Below are positions 9,278 to 19,135 of a stretch of 64,000 nt of DNA, one piece after another. A program made the translations under genes and the position numbers. Each line of letters begins with the position of its first letter. The stretch's first letter is position 1. Source of the stretch: Gonocerus acuteangulatus (lineage: Eukaryota; Arthropoda; Insecta; Hemiptera; Coreidae); NCBI GenBank assembly GCA_946811695.1, contig OX328131.1, positions 15,092,289 through 15,156,288 of the forward strand. Direction: 5' to 3'. The notes beneath the pieces are model-generated. The model did no database searches. It saw only the letters and a list, made by a program, of their open reading frames with translations, and was not told the origin of the DNA.

Positions 9278-10967
9278 CTTGTATGTGTAGATTTGTCTAA
9301 AAATCTGTCTTACCTCAGGTTTTTCAGAGCCCTTGTGAGTTACAAAGGTGATATTTGCTCCAACTATCCTATCCTGTTCAGGTTCTGAGCCTTCTTTGAT
9401 AGCTACTAGTGCTGCGCCTGCTTCCACCAAGGCTTTCCATAACGCCCGAATGCATTCTCTGGATGGAGGGTCTTCGTGCAACCCTTAAAGGTAAGAATAA
9501 TACAATAAATTGGTAGAATAATACAATAAAAAATTGATGTCCATTTCATTTGAAGTATATTCTCGTTATAATAACCTGCTAGAAAACAATTAAAATTGAG
9601 TACGACCCGCTGGAACTGCTTTATCTAAGCGCGTTCCCATAACGTTGTATCCCTGGTTTCATTTGCTAACCCTAAAGTGATAAAACATAAAAAAAGACTT
9701 ACTTGTTGAAAACTCCTGAAAGGCTGGGCAGAAGGGAGGAATTAGTTGTTTTGGCGAGAATGCGACTTACGATATAGTATTAATGGCGGACAATCTTGAA
9801 AAGCTACAAACAACTATTAATGAATGGCATGTAGAACTCAGAAGGAAAGGAATAGAATCGAGGACCTCAACATTACCTGCAATGGAGAGCGGTTGGACGT
9901 GGTTGATCACTATGAGTACTTGGGAACGATCGTAGCCAAGGACAGCAGAATCTACTAGGAGTTCTTATACTGTCTCAAGGAGGTCAATGGTGTGTTCTAC
10001 CTACTATCCAAAACATTCATAGGGAAAAAGGAAGCAGGCAGGTCAGCCAAGTTACGAATATTTAAAACTCTCTTTCTCCCAGTACTGCTGTATGGCGCAG
10101 AAAGCTGGACAATGCTGGAAAAGCACTATAAGCAGATAACGGCCACTGAGATGAGGTATCTTAGGAGAGTAACAGGCAAAACTAGGTGGGACTGCGTGAG
10201 AAACGCAAGTATTCGAGAAAACCTAGGCATGAGGCCAGTAAAAGATACTCTCCGGGAACGCCAGCTAAGGAGGTTCGGTCAAGTTAGCCTTATGGGAGAT
10301 GACAGGAAACTAAAGTGGCTGATGGAGGCAAGACCGTACGGTAAGCGACCAGTAGGCAGGCCAAGGCACACTTATGAAAGCCATATAGATACTAAGAGAT
10401 AAGGGCAGTTCTGTACCTGAAGCAAAAAGAATGGCCCAGGATAGACAGCTTTTCTAGAGATGGGTCGAGGCCAATCCACTCCACGCTTAAGGGCACAAAG
10501 GAGACTGAGAAAGAAGAAAAAGTTGGAGGATGGAAGATTCAGCGTATCCTAAATGAGCTTTTGGAAGGACACCCTGTTGGAGGAAGAGTAAAATGGAGCC
10601 CTAGATTGCGGTGGCTGGGAGACGTGGAAGAGGACCTCAAGACGCTTGGCGTCCGAAGGTGGTGAAGAGCGGCTAAGTACATGGACGGATGGCGATGAAT
10701 TCTGGCGGACGCCAAGGTTCTACAAGGACCGTAGAATAAGTAAGTAGTTTAATGGTTTTGAATATTTTATGATGCGAATATTAAACAATCCTCCTATACT
10801 TACTTAAATGCGAGCACATGGGTTCCCTAGGTAGGAAGTGGTCAGTCATATGATCTACGGCAGCTTCATAGAGATGTGGAGGAACGACGGACACTTTGTA
10901 CTTGAGTGGTACTCCATTTCGGGATTCTTCAAAGGTACCGAGTTCCAGGATTCCATTGCTGCTCATA
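1599..10967 (-). CDS. GNAT-family N-acetyltransferase, five-exon gene (arylalkylamine N-acetyltransferase-like)
   Basis: This gene probably encodes a cytosolic acetyl-CoA-dependent N-acetyltransferase of the insect arylalkylamine/dopamine acetyltransferase-like group; the substrate cannot be told from sequence. Exons on the minus strand are 10967-10804, 9483-9314, 8158-7958, 6075-5981 and 1668-1599. Every junction has AG/GT sites and the phases join without a break, giving 232 codons, about the family's usual length. N-terminal residues include PPHLYEAAVDHM and EPMCSHL; the middle carries ALVAIKEGSE and IVGANITFV; the acetyl-CoA loop is in LSALGLSVHTDYHGYKIGQ, followed by RLLECRKPLCETLGIK and the C-terminal FTGTVFTHPASK. 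The loop is unusual: it reads HGYKIG where the family has a (Q/R)-x-x-G-x-(G/A) pattern, so the first Gly is Lys. The first exon follows a good acceptor, so an upstream (probably 5' UTR) exon must exist but was not found. Introns carry LINE, SINE and MITE insertions. Confidence 0.86.
2030..2815. mobile_element. Palindromic MITE-like element
   Basis: The arm at 2030-2350 pairs with 2500-2815 in reverse complement over most of its length, for example GTGTTGGCTAGACTTACC near 2121 and its complement near 2738. The inner blocks around 2205-2290 and 2600-2700 also match. There is no coding capacity inside. It is a nearly complete inverted repeat with a loop of about 150 bp. Confidence 0.72.
2770..2955 (-). 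pseudogene. LINE C-terminal tail remnant
   Basis: The minus-strand frames read RPRRRWSD and then MGVRNWIASEQNRDNW with QKLLEEAK. These are the two halves of the tail that ends many arthropod endonuclease-reverse transcriptases (compare the better copy at 54630-54912). A frameshift and stop separate the halves. It overlaps the right arm of the palindromic element. Confidence 0.65.
3328..3777 (+). pseudogene. Conserved repetitive-family protein fragment (GCNMSLKIHFLHSHLDFF family)
   Basis: An open stretch reads GREIRHPLKDLTFEAKLN, then KKAWIAFREVCAKFLGN, GCNMSLKIHFLHSHLDFF, SDEHGERFHQDISRMEKRY and MLADYCWTLQRE. I recognise this as the C-terminal part of an uncharacterised protein present in many copies in arthropod and cnidarian genomes, probably carried by a mobile element; its function is unknown. 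A stop lies just upstream at 3325 and no further exon was found. It sits in intron 4 of the GNAT gene on the opposite strand. Its high conservation despite isolation suggests a recent insertion. Confidence 0.6.
4525..4641 (-). other. Possible unassigned exon
   Basis: A strong acceptor (TTTTATTTCTTAG) is followed by an open frame of 38 codons including HIGRTLGHMSTMLKMGLIRD, ending in TAA. It is a GC-richer island in AT-rich sequence. I do not recognise the protein. Its open frame does not match the phase of GNAT exon 4: joined to it, the message would stop after two codons. It could be an alternative GNAT 3' end, part of a nested gene, or chance. Confidence 0.25.
5317..5900 (-). pseudogene. 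LINE RNase H / C-terminal remnant
   Basis: The minus-strand frames give YGSELLGKNSIADANKKIA, then ITKKLILGYWEHSWTTLTDN, KLRTIKHTIKDWPSSYRANR, and after a frameshift TRQEKPLCEMCNTELTIKHI with LTDC. These are the end of RNase H, the linker and the C-terminal zinc-knuckle-like CxxC...H...C tail of an I/Jockey-type LINE. Stops and a frameshift make it dead. It lies in intron 4 of the GNAT gene in the same orientation. Confidence 0.8.
5981..6075 (-). CDS. GNAT gene, coding exon 4
   Basis: The acceptor is TTTTATTTTACAG and the donor GTAAGTAA. The reading frame gives FTGTVFTHPASKHLSKK and then VGFVPLLEVDFGTYE, the usual C-terminal beta strand region of insect GNAT proteins. It ends in phase 2. If the donor were skipped, a TAA would follow at once (5977-5979). 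Confidence 0.83.
6185..6275 (+). mobile_element. Helitron 3' terminus
   Basis: A short hairpin (GCCGTG...CACGGGC, 6247-6266) is followed by CTAG at 6272-6275 and then T. A hairpin before CTRR and T is the canonical Helitron 3' end. The same terminus occurs inverted at 17252 and 41389. The 5' boundary was not found. Confidence 0.6.
6280..7030. other. AT-rich intron sequence, no gene seen
   Basis: Part of GNAT intron 3. Nothing is recognised apart from poly(T) near 7005-7018. Confidence 0.4.
7034..7300 (+). pseudogene. Possible DNA-transposase N-terminal remnant
   Basis: A short frame MSGERIFFQSDDPDFCRY is followed, out of frame, by acidic text such as SDIEDSHTKS and SGHECDSKESV. Acidic D/E/S stretches of this kind occur at the N-terminus of piggyBac-type transposases, but there is no catalytic domain to confirm it. 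Weak call. Confidence 0.18.
7556..7633. repeat. Imperfect hairpin
   Basis: AACCTTGTGCGAGCAGAAAC at one side and its near complement at 7605-7633 form a hairpin of about 28 bp per arm. The same sequence block recurs at 18165-18205 and 18440-18480 inside another inverted repeat. Confidence 0.6.
7958..8158 (-). CDS. GNAT gene, coding exon 3 with the acetyl-CoA loop
   Basis: The acceptor is TTTTTATTTCAG and the donor GTAATG. The exon has 67 codons, phase 0 at both ends. It contains the core beta4-alpha3 region, with LSALGLSVHTDY, HGYKIGQRLLE and PLCETLGIK, which is the most recognisable part of the family. Confidence 0.88.
8199..8412 (+). mobile_element. tRNA-derived SINE
   Basis: The head has an A-box-like CTGGTCCTGTGACTGGCGC and a B-box-like GGGTCCGATTCTC. 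It is followed by a body with GGTAACCTATAGAT and an A-rich tail near 8395-8412. It is homologous to the better copy on the minus strand at 33388-33594. It sits in GNAT intron 2, just upstream of exon 3. Confidence 0.72.
8510..9225 (-). repeat. Interspersed repeat X, copy 1 (interrupted)
   Basis: In reverse complement this matches the copies at 16787-17250 and 35055-35512, sharing blocks such as GGAAATTAAGGGG and GACTCCATTTTCCTC. It is broken by the insertion at 8889-9157. No coding capacity. It lies in GNAT intron 2. Confidence 0.7.
8889..9157. mobile_element. Short TIR element nested in repeat X
   Basis: About 42 bp at 8889-8932 (starting CATATCGTTCCTACCATG) is repeated in inverse at 9111-9157. 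The other two copies of repeat X lack this stretch, so it is a non-autonomous inverted-repeat insertion of roughly 270 bp. Confidence 0.68.
9314..9483 (-). CDS. GNAT gene, coding exon 2
   Basis: The acceptor is CTTTAAG. The first two bases complete an Arg codon with exon 1, then 56 codons run LHEDPPSRECIRALWK to THKGSEKPE and end in phase 0 at GTAAGA. Reading on past the donor gives a short intronic extension into a (TA)n tract, which is not coding. Confidence 0.85.
9760..10515 (+). pseudogene. LINE reverse transcriptase tail
   Basis: The plus-strand frame reads EKLQTTINEWHVELRRKGIE, then NGERLDVVDHYEYLGTIVA, LPVLLYGAESWTMLEKHY, EMRYLRRVTGKTRWDCVRN and GKRPVGRPRHTYE. These are the thumb and C-terminal region of an RTE/CR1-like non-LTR polymerase. 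At least two stops are present and the catalytic palm with YADD is absent. It is inserted antisense in GNAT intron 1. Confidence 0.8.
10520..10740 (+). pseudogene. Second LINE C-terminal tail
   Basis: The translation gives GRVKWSPRLRWLGDVEEDL, KTLGVRRW and ADAKVLQGP, with two stops. It is the same tail family as 54630-54912 and directly follows a different LINE tail, so two truncated elements abut. Confidence 0.7.
10804..10967 (-). CDS. GNAT gene, coding exon 1
   Basis: The exon follows a TTGCAG acceptor and has ATG one base in. It encodes 54 codons from MSSNGILELG to EPMCSHL and ends in phase 1 at a strong GTAAGTAT donor. The ATG is taken as the start because no upstream coding exon was found. 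Confidence 0.8.
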
Positions 10968-11039
10968 CTGCAACATAGGTTATCAAGAATTAAACATTTT
11001 TTTTATAAGTATTATACTGGCTTACAGGTAAAGGTTTTA

Positions 11040-12120
11040 GAAGTCTTTGTCAACTGCTTGTTTTAAATTTCGGACTTCCAAAATCCTGGGAGAAAGAGCT
11101 ACTTCAGTTGTTACTGAAAACTACTTGCCACTTATTGCTATCCATTTAGCGGGTTTTTTCGCTCCCTCCATCGGGAGGAAACATGCTTATGATTTCAACC
11201 TCAAGCCACGATTCGTAAGTGCCGATGAGAAATGTCCACGTTACAGACGAGGACCTAGCGGCGGATTACACAGGTACACACACAAAAAAAAAAGTGGTCT
11301 TTTCCAAAGACACTATACTTATATTCCTATGTATTTCAACATGCTGAACCCGTACCCGGAGTCAATATCACCCCAGCACGTCAGGTTTAAGGGCAATTGA
11401 AGATCAAATTTTGTATGAAGTCGTTTAAGAAGAACTTACGAGAGCTTCTATGGTTTTGAGGTTCACTGAATTCGAACCCAAGGTTTGTTTTACCACATCG
11501 GCGCGAAATCAGAGGTACATTATAGCAAAATTTCAAGGTGCTTAAAACCTTGAAAAGTACGTTACCAGCTCTTGGACAATCTTGCAAAGCTGGGGTTCGA
11601 ATCCAATTATTTCAACCGCCGTCGCATAAACTAAATAATTTACCGATTAGCGTGTACAAGTCTCCTGGCAATATGAATGAAATTTTATGTAACTTAACAT
11701 TCGCTCATTTCTACCACAACAGATTTCCTGAGAGGAGTTGAGGGCGATGTACATACTTACTTGCAACGACAAATCCAGTACTGAAGGAATGGTTTGATGT
11801 CAATGTGGTCGTGTCTGAGTGGATACTCCACAAAGGATAAGAAATTCCGACTTAAAATATCTACGAAGATAATGACTCAATTTTGTACACTCAAAGTAAA
11901 ATTGGAGCACTTATTCGAAATTAGGTTTTTCTTTTGATGGCTTATTCAAACCAAGTAGATTTAACGCAATTATCTTTAGAGTTAAAGATAGAAAGAAGGA
12001 CAAATGGCTTATAGTGTTGCGTGACTAAGTGATTTGCGGCAATCTTCGTCATGTTTCCCACGATACTTGTAGTTATATCACGCGTATCATCGAGTTCTGT
12101 TCTTTTTAATCTTTATTAAT
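11040..12120. other. Non-coding stretch upstream of the GNAT coding exons
   Basis: No convincing exon was found. Around 11149-11245 there is a worn copy of the family A tail (minus strand; TTAGCGGG, CTCCCTCC, AGTGCCGA in the same order). A GNAT 5' UTR exon may lie here but cannot be identified. Confidence 0.4.
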
Positions 12121-12127
12121 TTCAAGA

Positions 12128-12650
12128 CTGGCCTGTGAGCCAAGTTTGGTCAAAATCGGAAGAAGGGTGTGGATTTGTATAAGGAACAAACATACAGACA
12201 GACAGCTGATAGACGTTCTTGACATAGCCTACGAAGCCTCCCGTATCAACCAGTGTTCCAAGTTTGGTCAAAATCGGAAGAAGGGTGTGGATTTGTATAA
12301 GGAACAAACATACAGACAGACAGCTGATAGACGTTCTTGACATAGCCTACGAAGCCTCCCGTATCAACCAGTGTTCCAAGTTTGGTCAAAATCGGAAGAA
12401 GGGTGTGGATTTGTATAAGGAACAAACATACAGACAGACAGCTGATAGACGTTCTTGACATAGCGTACGAAGCCTCCCGTATCAACCAGTGTTCCAAGTT
12501 TGGTCAAAATCGGAAGAAGGGTGTGGATTTGTATAAGGAACAAACATACAGACAGACAGTTGATAGACGTTCTTAACATAGCCTACGAAGCCTCCCGTAT
12601 CAACCAGTGTTCCAAGTTTGGTCAAAATCGGTCAAACGCTGTGGATTTGT
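12128..12650. repeat. 118-bp tandem repeat, about 4.5 copies
   Basis: Units starting at 12146, 12264, 12382 and 12500 differ by only a few bases. Each holds CAAGTTTGGTCAAAATCGG and ACAAACATACAGACAGACAG. A final unit diverges after about 12632. The open frames on both strands are by-products of the repeat. Confidence 0.93.
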
Positions 12651-12676
12651 ATAAGGGACAAACAGACTGGCACGTG

Positions 12677-12681
<5 letters not shown>

Positions 12682-12736
<55 letters not shown>

Positions 12737-12760
12737 CATACATATATATATGTGTGTATA
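12682..12760. repeat. (TA)n microsatellite
   Basis: A run of about 50 bp of TA followed by TACA/TGTG variants, directly after the 118-bp array. Confidence 0.95.
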
Positions 12761-12794
12761 GATTACATTCTGTATTTGAATTACGTCTAGAATT

Positions 12795-13097
12795 ATGAAG
12801 GATTGTGAGGGGTCTGAGCTCAATTCCTCTTCACTTCATGCTCGATTAACGTCAGAAAGATGCTTAGATGACGTTCAAAGAGGCCTACTCAAGCTCCCTT
12901 CTGCTCCGTCCAGTGGCTGGAGTCAAAGTGGGATCAGTGAGCCACATACATTGACGTACTTGAAGGAAGAGGAAGCCATTGCTAACACTTCAATTAAGGG
13001 TCACTGCACCAGATCTCTGAACCACTGCCTTCTGAGTAACCTTGGTGAAGAGAGACAATGGGTCATGCTGAATAAGGAGAAGATTATAGGATTTTGA
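12795..13097 (+). other. Unrecognised 100-codon ORF
   Basis: The ORF opens with MKDCEGSELNSSSLHARL and has no domain I know. It is less AT-rich than its surroundings and is bounded by microsatellites. It may be a fragment of an exon or a chance frame. Confidence 0.15.
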
Positions 13098-13234
13098 TGA
13101 GCGGATAGTTTGGCGTGAAAATGTTGTAATCTGGAAATGTAGGTAGAGGATCGAAATGTAAAAATGTGCATATATTGATATATTTTCTAAAATATCTCGG
13201 AAACGGAAGTTCTATTCGAAAGCTTAATTATTTG

Positions 13235-13659
<425 letters not shown>

Positions 13660-13660
<1 letters not shown>

Positions 13661-14252
13661 TTCTTATTGCTTATTGTTTTTTACTTGATTTTAGCAGTAA
13701 TAGTTATTTTTAGGTCACCATTTGTTTAAATATAAATTTATTTAATACGATTTTCTTGTCACGTGTCGCTAATACTCTTTTCGCTCATAGATTAAATATC
13801 AAACGATAAGTTGTCAAAAAATGCAATTTGTTATGATATAATGGCAATATAACCACTTTTTATATTAGCACATTAATCTTTAAACAATTATTTCTGATAA
13901 GATAAAAAGATTCCAATGGGATTTCTATAATTGGAAATGATAACTAATCGTTATAATTTAATAAATTAATTGTGAATCACCGTTTCGTTGATAATTTTCA
14001 GTGGTAATTCAAAAGTTATGAATGAATCAATCAAAATTAAAAACATCCACTTCCCGAGATCTGCGTAAACTAGGAACAGTAAACAGCGAAGTCAGGTCTA
14101 AAATAGAAATAAAGATCCGACTAGGAGGAACTGCGTCATTTCAGCGAGTTTCACTAGAATCATTGTTCCGAGAATTGCGAAGCGAAAATTGAAATGGATA
14201 ATCTTTTTGGATACTCTCCCTCCCTCAATAAGGAGGACCCCCACAAACATAG

Positions 14253-14286
<34 letters not shown>

Positions 14287-14470
14287 GTATATGTATACAT
14301 ATAGTATTCCATATCCCCCAGCCCCCCCCCCTTGTTTTTTTACTAAACAAAATTTAGTAAAAAAAACAAGCATTAAAAATCAAGACGACTATCTATGTTA
14401 AAAGAACGGAACCAACAATTACGAAATTATTTATCCAACTGAGATCACAAAAAACAAGAACAAAAAAAAA
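13660..14470. other. AT-rich stretch, no gene
   Basis: Holds a (CA)n(TA)n tract at 14252-14290 and a short family-A-like 5' motif near 14112-14140. Nothing else is recognised. Confidence 0.4.
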
Positions 14471-15829
14471 AGTCCGATTCGCAGGAACTGCGTCATCTTA
14501 GCGCGGTTCCGTTCTTATCTCTAGTGTTTATGAAGGCATAGAATAGAAAAAGTTATTACTTTGTTTAGATCAATAGCGAAACAGCTATCCAAATGAAATC
14601 TCAAACAAACCAGTCTTGAAAGGTCTTTGTTGATTTACAATCATACCTGTATGGGTCAGCTCTCCCATAAGTCGGGCAGAAAGGCCTCCGCTCAGAGGCA
14701 TTTGGAAAGCCTTGGGATCTCTCTCTTTAAACGCTACATTTCTAACAATAAATTGATCTTCTTATTTTACTTAATCTGTTTTATTGTCAAATACATTATC
14801 TGACTATAAGCAATTTAAAAATAACAAGGAATAAAACAGACAAAAAGAAAAGTTCGAATAAGCGAAATCAATTACTTAAAAGTTTTAAGCACTTATTTCT
14901 CCGATTGACATCGCTTATTCAAAACTTTCTTTAAAACCATTCTTGTAGACCATTTAGTAAGCTTTCGAATGGTAACCTTTCGCTTCCCAAGATTTTCAAC
15001 CGTTTTCGAGATATTAAGAAATTATACGAAGTTCCCAAAACTTTTTATTATTTCTGACAACAGAAAATTGGTCTCATTTTACCTATCCTGTTTTACACAC
15101 ACATACATTTTCCTTACAAATACAACATAAGAAATTACAACAATAAAAAGCAATAAAAAACCAAGTGAAAGAGACAAAAAGAACGACAAAAACCCGTTCA
15201 TAAGAACAAAACAGACATATTTGAAGATTTAAGCACTTATTTCTCCGATTGTCATAACCTAATCAAAAATAGTTTTAGAATCATTTTTGTAGAGAATTTA
15301 GTAAGCTTTCAAATACTTTCAATCCACTTACCACGATTTCCCAACCGTGTTCGAGATATTAATGAAAGTATACGAAGTTTCCAAAACTTTTCATGTCTGT
15401 TCATAAAATATTTTATTCTAACCCTTCCTTAACTCCAAACGTAACATAACTTTCAACATACTAGTTTTAATGAAAGTAGAACATGCAGATAATGTTTCAA
15501 CTGAATCCCGTTATTCTAAGTACCCAAACCAAAAACGGTATTCAAAAACTATTTTTCCAATTTTCTCAACAACGGTTAAAGCTATCGCCTTGAAAATGGT
15601 TTCATTCGTTTTCCTAGCCCAAGAAGCCTATAAAACGAGTACTTACAAGCTTATGAACTCAAAAACGTAAGCGTTACGATTTTTTCTGCGCGAATTTCGC
15701 CCCAAACGCCATCTTCCAGTGGGCAGATTTTGCTGGTTAACGAACTTGACCTTTCAAATTGGACGACAGATTTTTGTACCAAATTTCATCAAAATCGGAC
15801 CATTCGTCTTCTATTTAGAGAGCGAACAG

Positions 15830-15880
<51 letters not shown>

Positions 15881-16040
15881 TATACATATATATATATATA
15901 CAAATTTGAACCACCGTTATTTTCGGTTTCTAGGGGTTCTGAAACGCAAAATTTTCTAGTCGGCACTTCCGGATCGTTTCATTGTATCAACCTTATAAGC
16001 GGGGTTCCTCCCTATGGGGGAGGGAGGAACCGCGCTAAAA
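14471..16040 (+). mobile_element. Helentron-like element, family A, copy 1
   Basis: It begins GTCCGATTCGCAGGAACTGC with a small palindrome (CGCAGGAACTGCG), then TTAGCGCGGTTCC. It ends with a GC-rich hairpin whose last arm is GGAACCGCGCTAAAA. Before the hairpin come a (TA)n tract (about 15836-15875) and a conserved tail with CGGCACTTCCGGAT. No ORF. The 5' subterminal TTAGCGCGGTTCC is the inverse of the 3' arm and the flanks are A-rich on both sides. The internal microsatellite and 3' hairpin recall Helentron-derived DINE/HINE elements. Assignment to that class is inference. Confidence 0.72.
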
Positions 16041-16475
16041 GACACGAAAACCGTTTTCGTAGTTATTTAACAAGCTTTCGAATGGTTACCTTTCAGTTAG
16101 AGGATTTCTCAGAGTGTTTTTTAGACATTTAAGAAAATATAATAAACTCTAAAAAAAAAAAAAACGCCCTAAAATGGAGTAACAAGAGAAAATGATTCAG
16201 TGGTTTGCGTTCGCCACTTGTCTTAGAAGTAGAATACTAGTTTGTACCAAATGTATAAACGACGTCATAATTCCCCGCCCTGTAATAATGGAGGAATGTG
16301 TCTTCTCAATGAGCTGATTAATCTCTTTCATTCCTCCATGGAGGATATTTATCGTATCTCTGTGGAACTTACAATTTCTTTCTCTCTCTTACTACATTCT
16401 ATAGCCAACATTTGGGCGCTAACAATAATAAATCCATAGTATAATTTAGTGTAGGGCAACATTTACATCTGCTGT

Positions 16476-16775
16476 ATTACATTGTACATTTACATCCTCT
16501 CCGGTATGTAGGTGGTGCAAGGACAAGGAGGAGACACCTAAGCACGTCATATTTGAATGTGTTACATTAGGAAGGAGGCGGTTCATGCATTTTGGCAGCC
16601 TTGGAGAGGATGAGATCAGGAGGTCGGCTGAAATCTGGCACTATCTGAGATTCATCAGAAGTCTGAGAGTAGCCTAAGTAGGCATACAGGACTCGCACAA
16701 TAGGACAATTGGCCGAGGTGCACCCCGTGTTGGCGGGGGTTTTGAGTCATAATTTATTCTATTCTATTCTATTCT
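16476..16775 (+). mobile_element. 5'-truncated LINE with perfect target-site duplication
   Basis: The frame reads SPVCRWCKDKEETPKHVIFE, CVTLGRRRFMHFGSL, then EIWHYLRFIRSLRVA and stop. This is a C-terminal CxxC...H...C tail of an R1/I-type LINE. A 3' (ATTCT)n tail follows. The 11-bp duplication ACATCTGCTGT flanks it at 16465-16475 and 16776-16786. Confidence 0.85.
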
Positions 16776-16786
16776 ACATCTGCTGT

Positions 16787-17250
16787 GAGTATCGTATAAG
16801 TGAGACTCCACTGTATATATATATATATCTGAGGACCCCAGATTGAGTGACAAACTCTGTTCCGAGGAAAATGGAGTCAAAGTAGAAAATATGTGGTTGT
16901 AGCAAAAACTAAATTCATTCAGTTCCGATCATACTAGACGAATCCTCCGGTCCTACGCTGTTTATTATCGATGATACGTTATAGGTACATCATACGGTTT
17001 ATGATAAATATGCAAAAGAATTGGAGAATCTGCACATAGACCCCTTAATTTCCTTCTGGATTCAATATTACAAAACTGACAATACTCAAGAGAAGAGAAA
17101 CTAGCTGACAGCAACTGTCAAGGAAATCACTTGGATCTCTCTACCACCCATAAAATAACGGGTTATTCCTGTCATTCATTCCTGTATCTAACTCATTTTT
17201 TTTCAAAAATGGCACTTAGAACCTTGACTTCTGAAGCCCTCATATTATAT
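16787..17250 (+). repeat. Interspersed repeat X, copy 2
   Basis: Nearly identical to 35055-35512, with TCTGAGGACCCCAGATTGAG, GATCATACTAGACGAATCC and an end at GCCCTCATATTATA. No coding capacity. Confidence 0.75.
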
Positions 17251-17251
17251 A

Positions 17252-17790
17252 CTAGCTGAATACCCGTGCTTCGTCACGGCAGACAAGTAGTTATTTTATT
17301 GCGTTAAATAATGTATCATCAGAATTAACGCTAGTACATAATTTTGTGCAGTTTATTATAGCACGGTTCCCGTCATACTATAAGTTATTCATCAATTGAT
17401 AAGTAATCAAAGTATAATGTTTCTTGACACTGGAGTGTTCTGGACCAGTGTCAAGGAACAGATAACCTAAAGCTAACCCGTTATCTCCAAAACTTTAACC
17501 AGTACAGGTTAAAATTCGTTGTCAATAATAAATGTGCGTTAAAATTTATGTTTCTCAGATGTCTTTTGGAAACGCCCATTATATTTGCGAGCATTACCAA
17601 GAAGTGTTCTGACTGGAGATGCTGATGGGCGAGGAGGCTGTGCAAGGGTTCGGGATATAATTACCTCGGATGGACCATCACCAGGTATAGCGTAAACTCT
17701 TTGGGAGACAAAATCACAGTTTATTTCTAGTATTTCAAAGTCTGCCATCATAGTAAAAATGAACCGCAAATAAAAATAATACTATGAAAT
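17252..17790 (-). mobile_element. Helitron 3' end and body (non-autonomous)
   Basis: In reverse complement the sequence ends with a hairpin (CCGTG...CACGG), then CTAG at 17255-17252 and T. It shares this end and about 100 bp of body with 41389-41500. The distal limit is uncertain. An ORF at 17539-17769 on the minus strand is not recognised. Confidence 0.55.
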
Positions 17791-17944
17791 TGATACATTA
17801 CGGTAACAGGTGACCTGTTATCGCCCTAGCAACGCATGCTGCCTAGGCGTGCCTGTTCTAACCAACTAAAAATTCAAAACAAAGAAAATGTAAAGAAAAT
17901 GTAATACCAAAAAATCCTTTCTTAGCGAGTGTTTACGTTCTAGG

Positions 17945-18665
17945 TAAAAATGCAGTTTTACGCCCTCCAAACCGATTCCTTTCAAATTTTTTACAATAAC
18001 GTATTTTGATGCACTAAACACGAATACGATAAAAAAAAACCTTCACATTTAACTAGGAAAGAGGTTATTAAGCACTTAAGTTCACTGTTATGCAGGTTAT
18101 GAGAGGTTAATAGAATTCTATTAATTTTAGCGAGTTGGATTGACTGGGGTTTTGTTATCTTCTTGAGCGAGCGTAGCGAGCGGAAACGCATAGCACGTAT
18201 GCCCTTAAGCGACAGATGACGACGGGTGAGGATGCCCTTAAAATTAACAATATTTTTGAATAATTGGTTTCTGAACATTTCAAATGAGAGTTCTCTGTTT
18301 CCCAATGTTACATATCTGCGCATGCGCGTGTTTACAAATACGCTGTTGACGCCTAGTTTTATAACCTTCCTAACTTGAGTGCTTAATATTATATTCTATT
18401 AATTTTAGCGAGTTGGATTGACTGGGGTTTTGTTATCTTCTTGAGCGAGCGTAGCGAGTTGAAACGCATAGCATGTATGCCTTAAAGTCGTCACAAATTT
18501 AGTTGTTTACATTAGCTCTCATAACCTGCATAACAGTGAACTTAAGTGCTCTTTCCTAGTTAAATGCGAAGGTTTTTTTTATCGTATTCGTGTTTAGTGC
18601 ATCAAAATACGTTATTGTACAAAATTTGAAAGAAATCGGTTTGGAGGGCGTGAAACTTCATTTTT
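17945..18665. mobile_element. Inverted-repeat (foldback) element, family D
   Basis: The arm at 17945-18110 is the reverse complement of 18500-18665, with CCTCCAAACCGATT and TGCACTAAACACGAATACG near the ends. The loop has two direct copies of a block containing TTAGCGAGTTGGATTGACTG (about 18125 and 18403). Related arms occur at 33261-34260. Confidence 0.75.
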
Positions 18666-18669
18666 ACCA

Positions 18670-19127
18670 CGTTCTAAAGGTGCCCATGCAAAATTTTCAA
18701 ATTTTCTGTGAATTGGTTTGGGCTGGTCGATGATAGTCAGTGATATTTGACAAATATAGAGTAGAGTGACTTCCAGATACACTTTTCATGTGTAATTTGA
18801 TATGGAAAATCAAATGAAACCATCTTTAAGGTCGTATCTATATCCGTTTTCTAGGAATGTGGAGACAACTAGAAGGTTCTTGAGATTTTTGTAAATTTTC
18901 TTAAATATCACCGAAACTTCAATGGAAATGGTTCTGAAACATGAAATTTTTTATTCGGTACTTCCGGATTGTGTTATGAGATCATCCTCAAAAGCGCATT
19001 CCTCACTATTGTGAAAACGCGCTAAAATATGTTTTTTAGGGAGGTTGTCTGTAAGAGTAATTACCTGATATTATTATTTTCACAGAGAGGAATATATATT
19101 TTATTTGGCTATTTATTTCTTGGGATC
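18670..19127. other. AT-rich stretch with family-A-like fragments
   Basis: Around 18900-19035 there are worn family A motifs (CGGTACTTCCGGATTG, CGCGCTAAAA). No gene. Confidence 0.4.
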
Positions 19128-19135
19128 TTCTGGTA

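Noticed and set aside
12122..12579. Repeated 64- to 96-codon ORFs on both strands
   Set aside because: They repeat with the 118-bp period and are products of the tandem array.
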